Shown here one piece after another: positions 59,758 through 64,000 of a stretch of 64,000 bases of DNA. This DNA is from Opitutus terrae PB90-1 (GTDB lineage Bacteria; Verrucomicrobiota; Verrucomicrobiia; Opitutales; Opitutaceae). The position numbers were made by a program, and so were the translations under genes. Location of the stretch: positions 1,860,001-1,924,000 of the forward strand of contig NC_010571.1 in assembly GCF_000019965.1 (NCBI RefSeq), given 5' to 3'. The notes beneath the pieces were generated by a model that did not search any database, had not been told where the DNA came from, and saw only the letters and a program-made list of their open reading frames with translations. Numbering within the stretch: the first letter of the stretch is position 1; each line of letters opens with the position of its first letter.

Positions 59758-61050
59758 ATGGATTACGCGCTCCTCTCCAAAGAAGAACTCATCGACCGGC
59801 TCGAGAAATTCGAGCGCGAGCGCACGACGTTTGAGCAGGACCTGTTTGCCGCGGTCAAGGAGCTGCGCGACGTCAAGGCCGCCATCGACGAGCACTCGAT
59901 CGTGGCGATCACGGACGCGGCGGGAAAGATCACCTACGTCAACGACAAGTTCTGCGCGATCTCGAAATACCCGCGCGAGGAACTGCTCGGCCAGGACCAC
60001 CGGATCATCAACTCGCGCACGCACCCCAAGGAATTTTTCCGCGGTTTGTGGAAGACGATCAGCAGCGGTCACGTCTGGCACGGTGAGATCCGCAATCGCG
60101 CGCGGGACGGCTCCTACTACTGGGTCGACACGACGATCTATCCCTTCCTCAACCCCGCCGGCACGCCGGTGCAGTATGTCGCGATCCGGACCGACGTCAC
60201 CCGCCGCCGCGAGAACGAGGAGGAACTCGCGCGCACGGCGGCGGATCTCGCGGAGAAGAACAAGGAACTCGAAGCGATCGTCTACACGGTGTCGCATGAT
60301 CTGCGCTCGCCGCTGGTCAACGTGCAGGGCTTCGGCAAGCAGCTGAGCCGCGCCTGCGACAAGATCACCGCGGCGATGGTGGCGGCGAAGGACGGGCTCG
60401 TGCCGATCGCGCCGCTCGAGCAACCGGTGAAGGAGGCGATCCCGCAGGCCTTGCGGTTCATCAACGCCGGCGTGAACAAAATGGAGATGCTGCTGGCGGG
60501 CCTGCTGCGTTACTCCCGGCTCGGGCGGATGGCGCTGACGATCGCTCCGATCGAGGTGAACCCGCTGATCGCGACGATCCTGGCGGCGATGAAATTCCAG
60601 CTCGACGAAATCAAGGCCGAGGTGCGAGTCGAGCCGCTGCCCGATTGCCTGGGCGACAGCGTGCAGGTAAGCCAGGTGTTTACCAACCTGATCGACAATG
60701 CGCTGAAATACCGGGCGAAAGACCGGCCGCTCCGCATCACCGTCACCGGCTATGCCGAGCACGGCCAGGCGGTGTATCGCGTGGCCGACAACGGCATCGG
60801 CATTCCGCTGGCGCACCAGCCGAAGATTTTCGAGATCTTCCACCGGCTGGATCCGGACGCGGGCCCGGGCGAGGGGCTGGGGCTGACGATCGCGCAACGG
60901 GTGCTGGAGCGGCAGCGCGGGAGGATTTGGGTCCAGAGCGAAGAAGGAGCTGGATCAACGTTTTTTGTCTCATTACCTCTGAGCCCGAGCCATGCAGTCG
61001 ATAGCCTAGAGTCCAGAGTCCAGAGCCGGAAGGAAGAGCGAGAAACGTAA
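59758..61050 (+). CDS. PAS-domain sensor histidine kinase (cytosolic)
   Basis: A 430-residue kinase from the ATG at 59758 ([18 protein letters not shown]); a TTG at 59719 would add 13 residues. An N-terminal coiled coil and a PAS domain ([20 protein letters not shown]) lead to HisKA with the His in [18 protein letters not shown], and HATPase with [17 protein letters not shown] and [13 protein letters not shown]. No TM. The last about 15 residues ([14 protein letters not shown]) are encoded by the GAGTCCAGAG repeat. It likely signals to the CheY-like protein next to it. Confidence 0.92.
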   Translation: MDYALLSKEELIDRLEKFERERTTFEQDLFAAVKELRDVKAAIDEHSIVAITDAAGKITYVNDKFCAISKYPREELLGQDHRIINSRTHPKEFFRGLWKTISSGHVWHGEIRNRARDGSYYWVDTTIYPFLNPAGTPVQYVAIRTDVTRRRENEEELARTAADLAEKNKELEAIVYTVSHDLRSPLVNVQGFGKQLSRACDKITAAMVAAKDGLVPIAPLEQPVKEAIPQALRFINAGVNKMEMLLAGLLRYSRLGRMALTIAPIEVNPLIATILAAMKFQLDEIKAEVRVEPLPDCLGDSVQVSQVFTNLIDNALKYRAKDRPLRITVTGYAEHGQAVYRVADNGIGIPLAHQPKIFEIFHRLDPDAGPGEGLGLTIAQRVLERQRGRIWVQSEEGAGSTFFVSLPLSPSHAVDSLESRVQSRKEERET

Positions 61051-61149
61051 CGCTTGCGAAACGACGTGGCGTTACGGTTTCCGGCTCTCAGCTCTTGGCT
61101 TTCAGCTCTTAGCTCGTTCTCTGTCAGTCCACACACATTCCCCCCACGC

Positions 61150-61590
61150 ATGAAAGTTGAGCCCACTATCCTCATCGTCGAGGATGACGAAGGCCACGCC
61201 ATCCTGATCCGGCAAAACCTGGAGGCGGCCGGCCTGAGCAATCAGATGAAGCATTTTCGGGACGGGCAGGCCGTTTTGGATTTCTTCTTCAAACCCGAGC
61301 CCGGCCAGAAACACGAAGCGCACATGTATCTCGTGCTGCTTGATATTCGCATGCCGAAGGTAGACGGCATCGAGGTGCTGCGCCGGCTCAAGGGCGATCC
61401 CGAGTTGCGCAAGCTGCCGGTGATCATGCTGACCACCACCGATGATCTGCGCGAGGTGGAGCGCTGCCACGAACTCGGTTGTAATGTCTACATCCAGAAA
61501 CCGGTCGACTACGACCGGTTCGCCGAGGCGATCCGGCGGCTGGGGTTGTTCGTGACGCTGTTGCTCGTGCCGCAGGTCAAGAGCGCGTAA
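61150..61590 (+). CDS. Single-domain response regulator (Rcp1/CheY-like)
   Basis: A 146-residue receiver from the ATG at 61150 (MKVEPTILIVEDDEGHA). The acidic pocket is VEDDEGHA, phospho-Asp in LVLLDIRMPKVDG, Thr/Thr in MLTTTDD and Lys in IQKPVDY. The FFFKPEPGQKHEAHMYLV insertion before the Asp is typical of Rcp1-type regulators paired with PAS or phytochrome kinases. It has no output domain, so it works by protein contact or phosphorelay. It lies 99 bp after the kinase gene; the gap holds GAGAGC-type repeats. Confidence 0.93.
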   Translation: MKVEPTILIVEDDEGHAILIRQNLEAAGLSNQMKHFRDGQAVLDFFFKPEPGQKHEAHMYLVLLDIRMPKVDGIEVLRRLKGDPELRKLPVIMLTTTDDLREVERCHELGCNVYIQKPVDYDRFAEAIRRLGLFVTLLLVPQVKSA

Positions 61591-61656
61591 GCGGCATGAG
61601 CGCGTCGGGCCAGAAAAGGACGGCTCTCTCGGCCGTTCGCGTGGCGGCTGGCCTTC

Positions 61657-61714
61657 GTACCTGCCGTGGGGGCCAACCACGCCAACCATGGCAGGCAGGG
61701 ACGCCTGCCGCTAC
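61657..61714. repeat. Double-hairpin element, GGCAGGC family (diverged copy)
   Basis: From GTACCTGCC to GCCGCTAC, 58 bp. The second hairpin GGCAGGC with GCCTGCC (loop AGGGA or similar) is intact; the first is degraded. It lies between the CheY-like and REC-kinase genes. Confidence 0.7.
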
Positions 61715-61725
61715 TGCGAGCACGC

Positions 61726-62778
61726 ATGTCTGACACTCCCCGCAAACCATTGATCCTGGTCGTCGACGACGACGAGGGCCTGGCGTTCCTGATTACGGAG
61801 ACGCTGCGGGCCGAGGGCCACGACGTCGTCACCGCGGATTCGTGGACGGCGGCGCTGCAGCGCGTGGGCGAGCGCGGGCCGGACTTGATGCTGCTCGACC
61901 TGAAGTTGAAGGACGTCGCCGGCCATCAGCTGCTTGAGCGCGTGCGCCAACAGAAGCTGTCGGTGCCGTTCATCGTGGTCACGGGCCAGGGCGACGAGCG
62001 CATCGCGGTTGAGGTGATGAAACACGGGGCGCTCGATTACGTGATGAAAGACACGGTCATGCTCGACGTGCTGCCCGGGATGGTCGACCGGGCTCTCACG
62101 GCGATCGAACGCGACCGGGCGCTGGCCGCGGCCGAGCGCGAACGGCAACGACTCGAGCGCGAGATCCTCGAGGCCGGCGAGCGCGAGCAGCACCGAATCG
62201 GGCAGGACCTGCACGATGGACTCGGCCAGCAATTGACCGCGATCGAGATGATGTGCGCGTCGCTGAAGGCCGACGTCGCCGTGGCGCAGCCGGAGCTGAC
62301 GAAGCAGGTCGAACGGATCTGCGCGGCATTGCGCGAGGCGGTTTCGCACACCCGGTCGATGGCGCGCGGACTCGTGCCGGTGAAGGACGAGCCCGAGGCG
62401 TTGTGGGCGAGCTTGATCGAGCTGGCGGAGCGCACCACCGCGCTCGGCCGCGCGACCTGCCGGCTGGATTGTCCCGAGCCGGTGCTGGTCACGAACAACG
62501 TCGTGGCCGGCCACCTTTATCGCATCGCGCAGGAAGCGGTGAACAACGCGATCAAGCACAGCGGCGCGACGGAGGTGGTGATTTCGCTGGCCTGCCACGA
62601 CGGCGAGCTGCGGCTCGGAATCGTCGACAACGGGCGCGGGCTCGCGCGGACGAAGAGCGCCGGCATGGGCCTGCAGGTGATGAAGCACCGTGCGCGGGTC
62701 ATCGGCGCCGAGTTGGAAGTGGAGTCGAAATCCGGCAAAGGCGTCGCGATCGCCTGCACGTTGCCGCTGGCCTCATGA
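61726..62778 (+). CDS. Receiver-histidine kinase (NarX/HisKA_3 type)
   Basis: A 350-residue soluble protein from the ATG at 61726 (MSDTPRKPLILVVDDDEG). An N-terminal receiver (Asp in LMLLDLKLKDVAG, Lys in YVMKDTV) is fused to a coiled coil and a HisKA_3 dimerisation domain with the His in QHRIGQDLHDGLGQQLTA. HATPase follows with YRIAQEAVNNAIKHSGA and GIVDNGRGLAR. The receiver could accept phosphate from the upstream kinase, making this a relay step. Stop overlaps the LuxR-type regulator start (ATGA). Confidence 0.93.
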   Translation: MSDTPRKPLILVVDDDEGLAFLITETLRAEGHDVVTADSWTAALQRVGERGPDLMLLDLKLKDVAGHQLLERVRQQKLSVPFIVVTGQGDERIAVEVMKHGALDYVMKDTVMLDVLPGMVDRALTAIERDRALAAAERERQRLEREILEAGEREQHRIGQDLHDGLGQQLTAIEMMCASLKADVAVAQPELTKQVERICAALREAVSHTRSMARGLVPVKDEPEALWASLIELAERTTALGRATCRLDCPEPVLVTNNVVAGHLYRIAQEAVNNAIKHSGATEVVISLACHDGELRLGIVDNGRGLARTKSAGMGLQVMKHRARVIGAELEVESKSGKGVAIACTLPLAS

Positions 62779-63464
62779 GTGCCGCCGGAGCCGAAACAAC
62801 CGCAGGCGAGCGGCGCCGGATCCTGATCGTGGACGACCATCCGTTCATGCGCGCGGGTCTGGCGCAGCTGATCGAGAAGCAGCCCGGGCTGACGGTGTGC
62901 GGCGAAGCCGGCAATCCGGCCGCAGCGATGACCGAGATCGAGAAGGGTCGGGTCGATCTGGTGTTGAGCGACATCACCATGCCCGGTCGCAGCGGGCTCG
63001 AGTTCATCAAGGATCTGCAGGCGATCCGACCGGAGCTGCCGATACTGGTGGTGTCGATGCACGACGAGCTGATCTACGCCGAGCGCGTGCTGCGGGCCGG
63101 CGCGCGCGGCTACATCATGAAGGAGGCGGGCGGCGAGGCGCTGCTCGCGGCGATCCGGCAGGTGCTGACGGGCGAGGTCTACGTGAGCCCGAAGATGTCC
63201 GCGCGGATCCTCGACAGTCTTTCGGGCCGGAAGCCGCGCGGTTCACAGTCGCCGATCGAGAAGCTCACGGATCGCGAGTTCGAGGTGTTCCAACTGATCG
63301 GCCAGGGCAAGAGCACGCGCGACATCGCGAAGCAGCTTCACCTCAGCTCCAAGACGGTCGACGTGCACCGCGGGCACATCAAGGAGAAGCTGGAATTGAA
63401 GGACACGACGTCGCTCGTGCGGCACGCAGTGCGTTGGGTGGAGACGCAGAACCTCGGCACCTAG
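62775..63464 (+). CDS. NarL/LuxR-type response regulator
   Basis: A 229-residue regulator. The receiver has ILIVDDHPFMRAGLAQLIEK with phospho-Asp in LVLSDITMPGRSG and Lys in YIMKEAGG. The GerE helix-turn-helix has LTDREFEVFQLIGQGKST and SSKTVDVHRGHIKEKL. It is translationally coupled to the HisKA_3 kinase, its obvious partner. It is convergent with the RND gene, overlapping its end by 4 bp. Confidence 0.95.
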   Translation: MSAAGAETTAGERRRILIVDDHPFMRAGLAQLIEKQPGLTVCGEAGNPAAAMTEIEKGRVDLVLSDITMPGRSGLEFIKDLQAIRPELPILVVSMHDELIYAERVLRAGARGYIMKEAGGEALLAAIRQVLTGEVYVSPKMSARILDSLSGRKPRGSQSPIEKLTDREFEVFQLIGQGKSTRDIAKQLHLSSKTVDVHRGHIKEKLELKDTTSLVRHAVRWVETQNLGT

Positions 63465-64000
63465 GGCGCCGGCAGGCTGCGACGCCGCCACATGTAGAAT
63501 ATCGCCGGATATACCAGGAGCTCCATCAGCACCGACGTGATCACGCCGCCAACCATCGGCGCCGCGATACGCTTCATGACGTCGGCCCCGGTGCCGGTGC
63601 TCCAGAGGATGGGCACCAAGCCGATGAACGTCGTGGCGGCCGTCATCATCTTCGGCCGAATGCGCTGCACCGCGCCATGGTGGATCGCGGCGACCAGATC
63701 GTCCGAATGCCGCATTCGGCCGGTGCGGACGCCGTCCGCGTAGGCGATGTCCAGGTAAAGTAGCATCACCACGCCGGTTTCCGCATCGAGGCCGGCTAGC
63801 GCGATCAGTCCGATCCACACCGCCACGCTGAGGTTGTAATCGAGCAGATGGAGCAACCAGAACGCGCCCACGAGCGAGAACGGCACCGCCAGGAAGACGA
63901 TCGCCGTCTTCACCAGCGAGTGTGTGCTCAGGTAGATCAGAATGCCGACGATGAAGAGCGTGATCGGGACGATGAGCAGCAGCCGCTCCTTGGCGCTGGT
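63461..64000 (-). CDS. CusA/CzcA-type heavy-metal RND efflux pump, C-terminal part
   Basis: The C-terminal 179 residues; the gene runs in from beyond the right edge. Membrane segments match the HME-RND end: SAKERLLLIVPITLFIVGIL, VKTAIVFLAVPFSLVGAFW, WIGLIALAGLDAETGVVMLL and the YLDIAYADG segment. The GLDAETGV stretch with its acidic pair is the proton-relay motif of metal-pumping RND proteins (Cu/Ag, Zn/Co/Cd). Later helices GLVPILWSTGTGADVMKRIA and PMVGGVITSVLMELLVYP complete it. CusB/C partners would lie to the right. Confidence 0.95.
   Translation of the reverse strand, partial: TSAKERLLLIVPITLFIVGILIYLSTHSLVKTAIVFLAVPFSLVGAFWLLHLLDYNLSVAVWIGLIALAGLDAETGVVMLLYLDIAYADGVRTGRMRHSDDLVAAIHHGAVQRIRPKMMTAATTFIGLVPILWSTGTGADVMKRIAAPMVGGVITSVLMELLVYPAIFYMWRRRSLPAP

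Overview
The window is a 64 kb, GC-rich, densely coded chromosomal segment. It looks like a member of Verrucomicrobiota, most likely Opitutaceae (Opitutus-like). This is inferred from the high GC, an [FeFe]-hydrogenase operon beside a membrane pyrophosphatase, many two-component and exporter genes, and an abundance of intergenic palindromic elements of a kind I associate with that phylum. No rRNA, tRNA, CRISPR array, integrase or transposase was found.

Layout. 0-5 kb: the 3' end of an exonuclease III gene, a CinA-type amidase, a SYLF protein, a small zincin and a leftward two-gene ABC exporter. 5-14.9 kb: a BaiN-type flavoprotein, an AEC carrier, a TerC protein, an HPF-like ribosome factor, Tex, a TonB-like protein, a thioredoxin-like protein and two unknowns. 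15-20.5 kb: a leftward membrane-fusion/ATPase/two-permease exporter operon and an rRNA/tRNA methyltransferase. 20.6-26 kb: an oxidoreductase, an unknown membrane protein, an NTF2-like protein and an MsbA-like exporter. 26.3-28.4 kb: the only clearly accessory patch, with a lower-GC two-gene module (a winged-helix protein followed by a winged-helix protein with a TIR/deoxyribosyltransferase-like C-terminus) and then a decayed thermonuclease gene. 28.4-38.5 kb: signal peptidase I, a peptide symporter, deoC, a LytS/LytTR pair, a NatAB-like ABC exporter and a large hybrid histidine kinase. 38.6-46 kb: mostly small or unknown proteins, a methyltransferase, an aldo/keto reductase and an arylamine N-acetyltransferase. 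46.3-49.8 kb: an ECF sigma/anti-sigma/lipoprotein operon and an EamA transporter. 49.9-59.5 kb: a TonB-dependent receptor, hydCBA and hppA. 59.7-63.5 kb: a four-gene phosphorelay cluster. The window ends inside a CusA/CzcA-type RND pump.

How the genes work together. HydCBA should couple NADH oxidation to H2 formation, and HppA conserves pyrophosphate energy as an ion gradient; both suit a fermentative anaerobe. HydB is unusual: it lacks both the N-terminal [2Fe-2S] cysteines and the C-terminal ferredoxin domain of classical bifurcating HydB. Many of the signalling and export genes occur as translationally coupled pairs with 4-bp overlaps.

The most distinctive genome-scale signal is a set of short double-hairpin elements. 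Several families differ in stem sequence but share one architecture: two adjacent hairpins bounded by GTAGGG and CCCTAC, or by GTGGCAC and GTGCCAC. They fill most of the longer gaps, sit between genes inside one exporter operon, and have entered at least two reading frames in frame (the BaiN-like gene and the EamA gene).
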